Below, piece after piece: positions 9,581 to 17,410 of a stretch of DNA of 64,000 nucleotides. This stretch comes from Streptomyces sp. WM6378 (lineage in GTDB: Bacteria > Actinomycetota > Actinomycetes > Streptomycetales > Streptomycetaceae), in assembly GCF_001279695.1 (NCBI RefSeq), contig NZ_LGDD01000326.1, positions 4,275 through 68,274 on the forward strand, written 5' to 3'. Each line of letters starts with the position of its first letter. Position 1 is the stretch's first letter. The notes under the pieces are model-generated. The model saw nothing but the letters and a program-made list of their open reading frames with translations, was not told where the DNA came from and did no database searches. The translations under genes were made by a program, and so were the position numbers.

Positions 9581-9607
9581 CTCCAAGATCCCCGACAGAG
9601 TCAAGCT
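9581..9607 (-). repeat. IS1182 right inverted repeat
   Basis: 27 bp, exact reverse complement of 7763-7789. Confidence 0.9.
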
Positions 9608-9627
9608 CAGGCCACACCCAACTGAGA

Positions 9628-10626
9628 TTATGGCCGGTGGGGGCGGGTGGCGCGGGCATCGTAGCGGGCAGTGGTCGCTCCCCATCCGTAGTTGCCTCCC
9701 AGCCAGAGCAGGAGGAGGTCGGCCCATGTCAGGGCTTGTGTGATGTTCTGGGGACCGTGCCCGGTATCGGTCAGCAGGCCGGGCAGGGTGTCGCGGAGGC
9801 GGTCCACTAGTTGGAAGCGCGCCGTCCACAGGGCCACCAGCACATCCTGGGCCTGCTGCGGCGTGCTGGCGAGCGCGTTCTCCAGGACGGTCAGCATGTT
9901 GGCGTCATCCGCACCGGCCGTGGGGTCGAAGGACACCACGTCGGCAGCCAGGTCCGCGACGTCCCCGGCGGCTGCGGACATCACACGCAGTACATGACTG
10001 TCCATGAGGGAGTCGGGGGCCGGCTGCGGGAGCAGTAGCTCCAGGAATGTCCTGGCGACCGTGCTGAACGACGAGTGTCCCTTGATCAAGGGATAGCTGA
10101 GAGGGTCGGGCATGAGGCCGTGCCGCCGGTTGTGCAGCTCCCATTGCTGGCACTCCTGATACAGGCGCATGGCGGCCAGGAACCGCCGTCGCCATCCGAT
10201 GCTCGACCATTGACGAAGCGACAGGTCCCACAGTGAGCAGAATGCCTGAGCGTGGGGTGATCTTTTGGCGAGGGTGCGAGCTTGATGTCTGTCAGGGCCC
10301 AGGAGACGATCCAGTTCATCCAGAAGCTGGCGGCTCTCTGCGGGCAGGGCGCTCACCGGCTGGTTGTCCAGGTGGTCGTCCCACAGGAAGAACAGCAGCG
10401 TCCATTGCGAGATCAGTAGCAGATCGTCTGGGTCAGCGGTCGGGTAGGTATGCCCGCCGTAGGTCGCGTAGTCGAGGATCGCGCGTGTGGTGTAGCCCTC
10501 GGCAATTCCCACCTCACGCGCCCAGCCATGGGCACTGGATGCGATGGCGTCCACGTGCGGGCTGATTTGTACGGTCAGATCCGGCACGTCGGCGGCGAGC
10601 AAACGGGCGAACAGTTCTTCGTTCAC
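9628..10626 (-). CDS. Class I terpene synthase (cyclase)
   Basis: A GTG at 10626 with AGGAGG ten bases upstream gives 332 residues, the normal size for a bacterial class I terpene cyclase. A longer frame reaches 10833, where its ATG overlaps the TGA of the preceding gene, so translational coupling from there is a second option. The Mg-binding motif DDHLD is at residues 83-87 (FFLWDDHLDN). The second metal motif is degenerate: around residues 228-236 it reads ADVVSFDPT, with Ala for the first Asn and Thr for the final Glu of NDxxSxxxE. The C-terminal RY pair is present at 321-322. It probably ionises the prenyl diphosphate made by the neighbouring synthase; the product cannot be predicted. Confidence 0.85.
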   Translation of the reverse strand: MNEELFARLLAADVPDLTVQISPHVDAIASSAHGWAREVGIAEGYTTRAILDYATYGGHTYPTADPDDLLLISQWTLLFFLWDDHLDNQPVSALPAESRQLLDELDRLLGPDRHQARTLAKRSPHAQAFCSLWDLSLRQWSSIGWRRRFLAAMRLYQECQQWELHNRRHGLMPDPLSYPLIKGHSSFSTVARTFLELLLPQPAPDSLMDSHVLRVMSAAAGDVADLAADVVSFDPTAGADDANMLTVLENALASTPQQAQDVLVALWTARFQLVDRLRDTLPGLLTDTGHGPQNITQALTWADLLLLWLGGNYGWGATTARYDARATRPHRP

Positions 10627-10829
10627 GGGCTGATGTCCTCCTGTAGCGACAGGGCGCGGTTGGCAGCGGTCAGTCGTGGTTACCGGGGTCTGCTGCGGGA
10701 CCAGATGGGCCGGCGTGCCGGCTCGGCCCCGGCGGGCAGCATCATCAAGCGCCTCCCATCGGATCTGGTCGGCGGTCACGCGATCGCCCGGCCGCCCCGC
10801 CCTCGTCGGTGGGAAGGCCCTGACCGGGG

Positions 10830-11960
10830 TCATGCCGTCCGGATCGCCAGGGCATCGGCGAACGCGGCCAGTGCCCTTGTGCGCGCAGGAGGGAAAGGCG
10901 CGGACGCCAGAGCGTGGACGGCGGCTTGCTGCCGGTCAGCGATCATCTGGCGGACGGGGACCGAATTCTGGGCCACGTTCGAGGCCGTCAGCGCCGGCGG
11001 TCGGCTGCTGACGCGGCCAGTTCGGCGAGCCGTGCAGAGCCCGGCAGGCCGGCGATTTCGGCGCGTGCCTGTTCGGCGCAGGAGGAGGCCATACGCGCCC
11101 TTGGTGAGAGCGCCGGTGCGTGTCAGGACGGCGAGGGCGTCTCGGTGTGCGGTGACGGGATCGGTGTCGCCGCGGAATGCGGTGGCCAGGCGGTTGCGGT
11201 CGGCTTCGTCGGCGGCTTCGTGGGCGAGCAGGACGGGCAGGGTGGGTTGGAGGTTGGCGATGTCGCTGGTGGCTGTCTTGCCGGTGACCTGGTCCTCGGC
11301 GGTGTAGGGGAGCAGGTCGTCACGGATCTGGAAGGCCATGCCGAGCTGTTCTCCGTACTGGCGCAGGGGCTGGTGCTGCTGTGGGGTTGCTCCGGCCAGG
11401 ATCGCCCTGGCCTGGCAGGCGGCGCCGGTCAGCGCGGTGGTTTTGTCTTGCATGATGTTCAGGACGGTCGGCACTCCGCAGGTCAGGTCGCCGCGGATTT
11501 CCGTTTCACGCATGGTGCCCTGGCACATGTGGCGCAGGGCCTCGATGGTCACCCGCGCTGCGTGCAGCACGCGCTCGGCGGGGCCGCCGCTGAGCAGGGC
11601 CGCGATTCCGGCCATCGACAGTCCGTCGCCTGCTGCCAGGGCTTCGGCGAGGCCGAACTGCTCGGCGGTGGAAGCCCGCCCGCGGCGTACCGGGTCCTGG
11701 TCGATGATGTCGTCGTGGACGAGGCTGGCGACGTGCAGGCATTCGATCCCGGCCGCGAAGGTCAGCACCTGGTCGGCGGTGCCGCCGACGGCTTTGGCCG
11801 ACTCCATGCACAGGACGGGGCGCAGGAGTTTGCCCGGGGGGAACAGCGCGTCCAGGCAGGCCAGTTCCAGCAGGCTGTCGCCGCTGCCCACCCAGCGCAG
11901 CAGCTCGGCCTCCAGGAGTGGAATGTATGTGGCGCCGGCGGGGGTGTCGGCAAGAGACAT
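10830..11960 (-). CDS. Polyprenyl diphosphate synthase (trans-type), C-terminus probably frameshifted
   Basis: It makes a linear prenyl diphosphate by head-to-tail condensation. The first Asp-rich motif is HDDIIDQD followed by RRGR. The second, FQIRDDLLPYTAED, has Pro where the third Asp of DDxxD is usual. GKTATSDIANLQPTLPVLLA and NIMQDKTTALTGAACQ (KT motif) are typical. ATG 11960 follows GAAAGGACGCGCC. After GALTKGAYG (about 11090) the frame gives a basic, unlike tail; one extra base there would explain it, because the alternative frame reads ASSCAEQARAEIAGLPGSAR and stops at 10988. It sits between the squalene/phytoene synthase-like gene and the cyclase in one operon. Confidence 0.85.
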   Translation of the reverse strand: MSLADTPAGATYIPLLEAELLRWVGSGDSLLELACLDALFPPGKLLRPVLCMESAKAVGGTADQVLTFAAGIECLHVASLVHDDIIDQDPVRRGRASTAEQFGLAEALAAGDGLSMAGIAALLSGGPAERVLHAARVTIEALRHMCQGTMRETEIRGDLTCGVPTVLNIMQDKTTALTGAACQARAILAGATPQQHQPLRQYGEQLGMAFQIRDDLLPYTAEDQVTGKTATSDIANLQPTLPVLLAHEAADEADRNRLATAFRGDTDPVTAHRDALAVLTRTGALTKGAYGLLLRRTGTRRNRRPAGLCTARRTGRVSSRPPALTASNVAQNSVPVRQMIADRQQAAVHALASAPFPPARTRALAAFADALAIRTA

Positions 11961-11978
11961 GGCGCGTCCTTTCACAGG

Positions 11979-12869
11979 TCAGGGGGATCGCGGCGCGCAT
12001 GAGGGGCGCCACACGTTGAGCAGCGTGCCCAGGGGCGGCTGTACCCGTCGGTGGAGCACGTCCTGGCCCGCGGCCAGCACCGCGGCGACGATCAGGGACA
12101 TGTACTCGCGGTGGGCGTGCCAGAGGGCGCTCAGGGGGCCGTGGTCCACTTCAGCGGTCTGGTGCAGTTGCCGGGTGACACGCTCGGCCTCGAAGGCGAT
12201 GAGGTCGGCCACAGCCGGTGTCCAGCGTCTGGCCTTGATGTCCTCGGCGCGCACGTTGAACCGGTCGAGGTCCTCCAACGGCAGGTAGAGGCGCCCGTCG
12301 TCGAGGTCTTCCGACAGGTCGCACAGCACATCCGTCAGCTGGGAGGTCACGGAGAACTCGCGCACCAGCGGCTCGTCCGCGGGTCCGGACGCGGCACCCA
12401 TCACCCGGTAGACCATGGCCATCAATCCAGCGGCCAGCTGCGCGCACCACTGGCTCAGTTCCTCGAAGGTGGCGAAGTCACGAAAGTCGAGGTCGCGCTG
12501 CATCGCGCTGAACATGTCCTCGACCAACGACAGCGGGAAGCCGAAAGCCTGGTAGGTGTGGACCGTGGCGTGCAGGACGGGGTCGTGGGAGCCGCCGGCG
12601 GCGAACGCTGCCCAGGTGGCCTCGACAAACTGGGTGAAGCGGCTCTGGCGGTCTTCGACCGGGCCGCGGTCCGCGCGGAGATCGGCACAGTACCCGTGTG
12701 CGAGCAGTGCCGCCGTATGAGGCCGAACCGCTGAGGGAGCGCTGCGCAGGCCCTGCCAGCGAGCGCTCCCTCCGTCGGCGTCGGCCAACTCCCGCACGCA
12801 CACCGTGTAGCAGTGCCGAAGGACGGGATCGGTGATACCCGCCGCGTCCAGCCATCGCCTCACCAACAT
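11979..12869 (-). CDS. Squalene/phytoene synthase-like protein
   Basis: The 296-residue product (ATG 12869, AAAGGG ribosome site; a TTG at 12890 overlaps the previous stop) belongs to the trans-head-to-head prenyl synthase fold. Two DxxxD motifs are visible: DLRAD in YCADLRADRGP and DLSED in QLTDVLCDLSEDLDDGRLYL, the latter with the family hallmark LPLEDLDRFNV. The first region otherwise diverges from the usual YxRxxDDxxDE, so the substrate may not be simple head-to-head coupling. Placed with a polyprenyl synthase and a class I cyclase, it suggests a terpenoid pathway of more than one prenyl unit; alternatively it acts as a terpene synthase itself. Confidence 0.75.
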   Translation of the reverse strand: MLVRRWLDAAGITDPVLRHCYTVCVRELADADGGSARWQGLRSAPSAVRPHTAALLAHGYCADLRADRGPVEDRQSRFTQFVEATWAAFAAGGSHDPVLHATVHTYQAFGFPLSLVEDMFSAMQRDLDFRDFATFEELSQWCAQLAAGLMAMVYRVMGAASGPADEPLVREFSVTSQLTDVLCDLSEDLDDGRLYLPLEDLDRFNVRAEDIKARRWTPAVADLIAFEAERVTRQLHQTAEVDHGPLSALWHAHREYMSLIVAAVLAAGQDVLHRRVQPPLGTLLNVWRPSCAPRSP

Positions 12870-12886
12870 CCGTGAACCCTTTCTGC

Positions 12887-13813
12887 TCAACCGGCTCCCA
12901 CCGGAGCCGGGCCCCCGCTCCGCGGTGAGGGCGCGAGATGTCTCTCGTAGGGCGCCTTGGTGACCCGTCGCACCGGGGCGTCGCTCAAAGAGGCGTTGAC
13001 GTGGTCCGGGCAGGACGCGCAGGTTGTCGCGGCCAAGGCATACGCCAGAGTGGTCGTGTGGTCAGGGCGTCTTTGGTGCGGCGGTGAAAGGCGAGCAGGG
13101 AGCGCGGCGCCGGTGAACCACAGGATCTGGATGGCCAGGTCGCCGGGCAGGGATTTGTGGGTGAAGCCCGCGGCGGTAGCGGCCTGCATGGTGCCGTAGG
13201 TGGGCAGGAACTGCACGGCCGCGCTTTTGGTGCCGCTGCTGGCCAGGGGGCTTTGCAGGCCGACATCGACGATGCTGGTCATGACCAGGGCGAACATGCC
13301 CTCCACCTCCCGGCGCAGCAGGGAGCCGAAGACGACACCGAGCGCCCCGTAGGTCATCGCTCCGCAGAACAGGGCCGCAGCGAGCTGCGCGGGCTGGCGC
13401 GGGCTCCAAGCAGTGCAGATCACCACGGTGGCATAGCCGGCGATGGCACCGGAGGCCAGAGTCAGAGAGGTGGTCTTGGCCAGGACGAGATGGATGCGGG
13501 GGTAGCCGGCCATGGCCAGACGGCGGTCGAAGCGCCCGCCGTTGAACGTGACGGCGAACATCATGAACCCGGTGATTAGGGTGACGGCGTTGATGGCACC
13601 GGTGATCTGCGTGATCTGGTTGCCGGCGGGTGTCAGGAGCCGTCCCGTCGCACGCAGCCTGAAGGCCAGGGCGCTGCTGGGGATGACGACGTAGGCCAGG
13701 CTGATCCAGGAGGGGATGAACAGGGCGATCAGGACCATCGCCAGCCTGTTGCGGGCGTGCTCCACCAGGTCGAAGCGGGCCGCTGTGACGAACAGACGCG
13801 GGTGTCGCCTCAC
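12887..13813 (-). CDS. ABC-2 type transporter permease, C-terminus probably frameshifted
   Basis: GTG 13813 overlaps the TGA of the ATPase gene (GTGA), a normal coupling for ABC pairs. The protein shows about six hydrophobic segments (AMVLIALFIPSWISLAYVV, AVTLITGFMMFAVTF, LTLASGAIAGYATVVIC, ALFCGAMTYGALGVVFG, LVMTSIVDVGLQSPLA and LAIQILWFTGAAL) and the ABC-2 feature FLPTYGTMQAATAAGF. After WFTGAAL (about 13100) the frame becomes hydrophilic and Pro/Arg-rich; another frame reads LLAFHRRTKDALTTR, a typical permease end, so one base appears gained or lost. Likely exports the product of the terpenoid operon or protects the host from it. Confidence 0.75.
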   Translation of the reverse strand: MRRHPRLFVTAARFDLVEHARNRLAMVLIALFIPSWISLAYVVIPSSALAFRLRATGRLLTPAGNQITQITGAINAVTLITGFMMFAVTFNGGRFDRRLAMAGYPRIHLVLAKTTSLTLASGAIAGYATVVICTAWSPRQPAQLAAALFCGAMTYGALGVVFGSLLRREVEGMFALVMTSIVDVGLQSPLASSGTKSAAVQFLPTYGTMQAATAAGFTHKSLPGDLAIQILWFTGAALPARLSPPHQRRPDHTTTLAYALAATTCASCPDHVNASLSDAPVRRVTKAPYERHLAPSPRSGGPAPVGAG

Positions 13814-14490
13814 GCCGCTACCGCCGTTGCCGGGTGCAGGGCGCCGCCCTGAAGCCGCCACAGCTCGTCAAGGCGCGCGGCATCGTAGGTCAGGTGGGAG
13901 ACAACAAGAATCGAACGGCCCGCATCACGCAGCTGTGCAGCGAAGTCCCAAAAGCGCTGGTAGGTCTCCCAGTCGAAACCCTGGTACGGCTCGTCAAGGA
14001 GCAGCACCTGCGGGTCGCGCATCAGCGCCAGGGTCAGGTTCAGCTTCTGGCGGGTCCCGCCACTGAGCAGGCCGGCCCGCTCAGTGGCGTATGCCGACAA
14101 CCGCAGCGCCTCCATGACCTCCCCGGCATGCCGCAGATCGGGCAGCGCCCGCGCGACGCGAAAGAACTCCAGATGCTGACGCATCGTCAGAGCGTCGTTG
14201 AGCACCACGTCCTGCGGGCAGTAGCCGAAATTGCCTCCATGACGGACCGTGCCATGCTGCGGGCGCAGCTCGCCGGACAGAATCTTCAGCAGCGTGGACT
14301 TGCCCGCACCGTTCTCCCCGACGATCCCGGCCAGCACACCAGGCCGCAGATCAAGGTCCAGGCCCCGCAGGACCTGACGGCGACCGTACGCGTGACGCAC
14401 GTCCCTGACCTCCACCGCACCCCCGGGCTCGTAGACCGTGCCACGCACTCGCTGCTGACCACTGCCGTCACGGGCAAGGCTAGGCATCAC
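13810..14490 (-). CDS. ABC transporter ATP-binding protein
   Basis: A 226-residue nucleotide-binding subunit. Walker A is GENGAGKST, the Q-loop lies in YCPQDVVLNDALTMRQHLEF, the signature is LSGGTRQKL, Walker B is QVLLLDEPYQGFD and the H-loop is VVSHLTYDA. The single ATPase pairs with the ABC-2 permease encoded immediately downstream with overlapping stop and start codons. It is the first gene of the terpenoid operon, so the operon promoter should lie between 14491 and the divergent nucleotidyltransferase gene at 14668. Confidence 0.88.
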   Translation of the reverse strand: MMPSLARDGSGQQRVRGTVYEPGGAVEVRDVRHAYGRRQVLRGLDLDLRPGVLAGIVGENGAGKSTLLKILSGELRPQHGTVRHGGNFGYCPQDVVLNDALTMRQHLEFFRVARALPDLRHAGEVMEALRLSAYATERAGLLSGGTRQKLNLTLALMRDPQVLLLDEPYQGFDWETYQRFWDFAAQLRDAGRSILVVSHLTYDAARLDELWRLQGGALHPATAVAA

Positions 14491-14667
14491 GCCAGGTCAA
14501 AAACACAGCAAACGGTTGCTGGTTAGCCCGCACGAGTGAGGAGCCAGTTGTCCATGGCCGGACACATTCCAGGCGCTGCCGTCGAGTTACGGACACGCGA
14601 GCGGGAGTTCCGAGGGGCCATGGACAACAGGGAGAATGAACAGCAGGGAGAACAGAACGGAGGGGCA

Positions 14668-15579
14668 GTGAGCGATCTGCACGAGGCGTTCGTGGCACGT
14701 CTGCTGGAATGGGCCATGGATCGTACGGACATCGAGGCTGTGGTGCGCACCGGGTCCCGTGCTCGCCGCGACGGCAAGGTCGATGCCCTGTCCGACCACG
14801 ACATCGAGCTGTACACCACCGAGCCCGACCGCTACCGGGAAGGCACCGACTGGCTGGGCGAGTTGGGCGAAATCTCTGTCGCCGTCGGTCTGGAGGGCCC
14901 GTGGGACAACCCGGCACACCTGGTGTTCTTCGCCGACGGCCTCAAGGCCGACTTCCAGGTGGTGTCCGTGGAGCAGTTGCACGACCTCGCCGAGAACGGC
15001 CTGGACGAGCTGCACGAGCGCGGCTACGAACTGCTCCTGGACCGCGGGGACTGGGGCAGGAAGCTGCCTGCGGCCAAGGGGTCGGCGCCGGAGCCGGACA
15101 TGCCCAGCGAGGACGAATTCCAGGAGCTGTGCGCGGAGTTCTGGCATGAGATCGCCCATCTGCCACGGTACCTGGCCCGCGGGGAGCTGTGGGTGGTCAA
15201 GGCACGTGACTGGACCACGAAGGAACTGCTCCAGACGATGATCGAGTGGCACGCCCAGGGCCGCTTCGGCCCCGGGCACGATGTATGGCACCTGGGCACC
15301 GGCATGCGCGCATGGGCGGCCCCTGGGGTGTGGGAGCGCCTGCACGACGTCTTCGCCGCGTTCGGCCCCGAGGACTCGCTGCGGGCCGCACGGGCGACCG
15401 CGGACCTCTTCGCCGAACTGGCCAGGGAAGTCGCAGACGGCCAGGGATTCACCTACCCGGAAGCAGCCGAGCGGGCGATCCGGCCCACCCTCGACCGACT
15501 CCCCTCCCTGGAGCCCCAACGCCATCCCCTCGGGCCGCGGAGTTCTTGCGGGCGGCCAACTCCCCGGTGGGGTGGCTGA
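14668..15579 (+). CDS. Nucleotidyltransferase, aminoglycoside 6-adenylyltransferase family
   Basis: The GTG at 14668 follows ACGGAGGGGCA and gives about 303 residues; the frame is open from 14536. The catalytic nucleotidyltransferase pattern is GSRARRDGKVDALSDHDIEL, with the paired Asp in SDHDIELY. AHLVFFADGLKADFQVVSVE (third Asp), FWHEIAHLPRYLARGELWVVK and WHAQGRFGPGHDVWHLGTG match the ANT(6)/AadS-type family that adenylylates streptomycin. The resistance role is inferred; many actinobacterial members are uncharacterised. The last ~20 residues (PQRHPLGPRSSCGRP...) look altered by fusion to IS debris. Divergent from the terpenoid operon. Confidence 0.7.
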   Translation: MSDLHEAFVARLLEWAMDRTDIEAVVRTGSRARRDGKVDALSDHDIELYTTEPDRYREGTDWLGELGEISVAVGLEGPWDNPAHLVFFADGLKADFQVVSVEQLHDLAENGLDELHERGYELLLDRGDWGRKLPAAKGSAPEPDMPSEDEFQELCAEFWHEIAHLPRYLARGELWVVKARDWTTKELLQTMIEWHAQGRFGPGHDVWHLGTGMRAWAAPGVWERLHDVFAAFGPEDSLRAARATADLFAELAREVADGQGFTYPEAAERAIRPTLDRLPSLEPQRHPLGPRSSCGRPTPRWGG

Positions 15580-15659
15580 ACTCGGTCCTCTCGCCCTACT
15601 TCGACGACGGGACCTGGGAGGTGTACGGGCTGAACAACGACCTTCCCCGGTCGGGACTT

Positions 15660-15870
15660 CTCGGTCGGCCGAGGAGGCCGAGGATGCGGGTGCGCAGCGG
15701 GTCGGCATCGGGCAGGCCCAGCTCGTGGGTGATCTCCAGCGCCCGCGTCCAGGGCTCGCGGGCGGCGTCGGCGTGGGTGGCGGCGCGGTGGGTCTCGGCG
15801 AGGCAGGCCAGTCCGGCGGCCTCGCTGTGGCGGTCGCCGGTCTGGTGGAACAGACGTTGACGATTTCCCG
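15660..15870 (-). pseudogene. TPR fragment of a large regulator
   Basis: Minus-strand translation gives FHQTGDRHSEAAGLACLAET and then TRALEITHELGLPDADPLRT, the repeat style found at the C-terminus of SARP/NB-ARC-TPR regulators of streptomycetes. No start or upstream domain is present, and it is fused to an IS5 transposase fragment. Confidence 0.45.
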
Positions 15871-16071
15871 CATCGCGTACCGGCCCTCGTGACCGCTGAC
15901 CGAGGGATGCTTCGCCTTCCACACAGTGATGACCGGCCGGAGCAGCTCCCAGGCTTCACCCGACAGGTCACTCGGGTACGGCTCCCACACGTCACCCGTC
16001 TGAACCAACCGGCCAACATCAGGGAGCACAAGGCTCTTCAAGTCCCGTCCGGGACTCCCTAACGGATGCAT
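15840..16071 (-). pseudogene. IS5-family transposase, N-terminal fragment
   Basis: Starting near 16071 the minus strand encodes WEPYPSDLSGEAWELLRPVI and HPSVSGHEGRYAMREIVN, the DUF4096 N-terminal domain of IS5-type transposases. The frame is broken after MREIVNVCS, where TPR-like sequence begins. The catalytic half is missing. Confidence 0.7.
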
Positions 16072-16113
16072 GGACGGAAGCTAGCAGATACCCCAACTGA
16101 CCAGCAGAAACTT

Positions 16114-16176
16114 CTAAGTTAGTTCAGTCAACAGCTCCTCAACGCTGTACCAGTCGCCCACGATCGTGTACTTCAC
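16114..16176 (-). CDS. Possible 20-codon small ORF
   Basis: GTG at 16176, preceded by AGAGAGGAAGATCC, opens MKYTIVGDWYSVEELLTELT and stops at TAG. The ribosome site and acidic content make translation possible. I do not recognise it; it may be a leader or the start of a lost gene. The decayed gene at 16258-16542 lies just upstream on the same strand. Confidence 0.25.
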   Translation of the reverse strand: MKYTIVGDWYSVEELLTELT

Positions 16177-16257
16177 GGATCTTCCTCTCTCTGAACTGTC
16201 TTCCGGGGACCCGGGCCCCGCACACGAGGCCCGGCGGGCAGGCACCGGCAGTGGTCA

Positions 16258-16542
16258 GCAGCCGAACTGGCGGGGGATCAGACCCGTGGCCACATGGTCG
16301 AGATAGGTCTCCACCAGCGCGCTTGCCTGATCGGTGGTCAGGCCCAGGAGTTCGCCGCTGGCGGTGGTGGAGCCGGTGAACACCACATCGCCCCAGTAGT
16401 GCAGGGCGCCGGGGACGTAGAGGCTGGTCAGGGTGTAGGCCGCGCGGTTGGCCCGGCGACCGATGACCCCCGTGTTGCCCGACGCTCATGGTGAGCATGT
16501 TGGCGAAGTTCACTGTGGGGGCGTAGAGGCGGCTTTCGTTCA
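16258..16542 (-). pseudogene. Decayed short gene of unknown function
   Basis: Two minus-strand frames read as one protein: NESRLYAPTVNFANMLTMSV, then after a frameshift near 16475 VIGRRANRAAYTLTSLYVPG and a C-terminus ending in YLDHVATGLIPRQFGC followed by TGA. The joint reading is coherent and protein-like, but I cannot assign a family. Confidence 0.35.
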
Positions 16543-16652
16543 CTCGCCGGGGTGACGTGTCGTCATCACGGTGTCGGCTTCGTGTGCTTGCTGTCGCGGG
16601 TGGTTTACGCGGGTGTGAGGAGCCGGCGACCGGTGACCAGGGTGACAACGCC

Positions 16653-17156
16653 CTACGGGTCGGTAGCCGCCCAGTCGGCGTTCTGCTCCTGGGCGGCGCG
16701 GCCAGCTTTGCCCAGGACGTCGAGAGCCTCGGCCAGCTCGGTGGCCCGGGGCTGCAACGGCCCCGCGTCCGGGGTGAGGTGGTAGGCGTAGATCATGCCG
16801 TGGCGGCGCCAGAACGCGGCGCGTGCGGTCGCTCGGCGGAGCCAGCCGCGGACCGTCGCGGCGGGCCGGTGCAGCCGCTCGGCGATGCGGCGGTGGCTGT
16901 GCCCGGCGACGTGGTCCAGGAGAGCGGCGGTGATGGTGTGGACGCTGTCCGCCCGCCGGAGCAGGCAGTACGGCGGCAGCAGCACGTGCGTGGTGCGGCA
17001 GGAGGGGCAGCGAACCCGCCTCGGACGCAGCCGCCGTAGGCCGCCTTCGGGCAGCCCGATCGCGCGCTCGCGGGCGTAGCCCCACGCCCGCAGCGGCGCG
17101 TCGCAGGCCGGGCACGACGGCATCACACTCGTCTCGTACTCCGCCACAACGATCAC
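16653..17156 (-). CDS. DUF6431 domain protein, zinc-ribbon plus helix-turn-helix
   Basis: GTG 17156, with GGAGG nine bases upstream, gives 167 residues starting IVVAEYETS. A zinc-ribbon (PSCPACDAPLRAWGYARER with partner RCPSCRTTHVLLP) is followed by helix-turn-helix-like sequence (VAGHSHRRIAERLHRPAATV, RGWLRRATARAAFWRRHG). This layout is that of the DUF6431 family, transposase-like small proteins frequent beside IS elements in streptomycetes. Whether it is a DNA-binding accessory of a mobile element or a domesticated regulator is not visible. Confidence 0.65.
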   Translation of the reverse strand: MIVVAEYETSVMPSCPACDAPLRAWGYARERAIGLPEGGLRRLRPRRVRCPSCRTTHVLLPPYCLLRRADSVHTITAALLDHVAGHSHRRIAERLHRPAATVRGWLRRATARAAFWRRHGMIYAYHLTPDAGPLQPRATELAEALDVLGKAGRAAQEQNADWAATDP

Positions 17157-17410
17157 GGACAGGTTCCTCCCGGAGCCCACCAGCGTCACCACGGCCACGC
17201 CGCCCGCACCAGGGGCAACTCGTGTTGCGGGCTCCCTGGCTTCGTTCACGTTCAGCAGCAGCGTTTGTCGGTGGGTTTCGACAGCAGTTGGCGATCAACG
17301 CGCTCGGAGATGTTCACGGGAAATGACGGCACTGTCGTCAGTGAGGGCGTTCGCGCGGACCACTGAGGCGACCAGCGACTCCGGAAGATCAGGCACGGTA
17401 GCCTCTGGCC

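Larger units (their letters stand above)
7763..9607 (-). mobile_element. Complete IS1182-family insertion sequence
   Basis: Left end 7763-7789 and right end 9581-9607 form perfect 27-bp inverted repeats; each begins AGCTTGACTCTGTCGGGG. They enclose a single intact transposase on the minus strand. The right end lies only 20 bp beyond the stop codon of the terpene synthase gene. I see no convincing target-site duplication. The same end signature GACTCTGTCGGGRATCTTG recurs at 43036-43054 and 54695-54713, marking two decayed relatives in this window. Confidence 0.9.

Noticed and set aside
14587..16071. 494-codon minus-strand open frame
   Set aside because: A chance fusion of an IS5 N-terminal fragment, TPR debris and the antisense of the nucleotidyltransferase gene.
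16114..16176. 20-residue peptide MKYTIVGDWYSVEELLTELT as a second RiPP precursor
   Set aside because: Has a ribosome site, but no maturation enzyme is near it and it lies in decaying sequence; kept only as a low-confidence small ORF.
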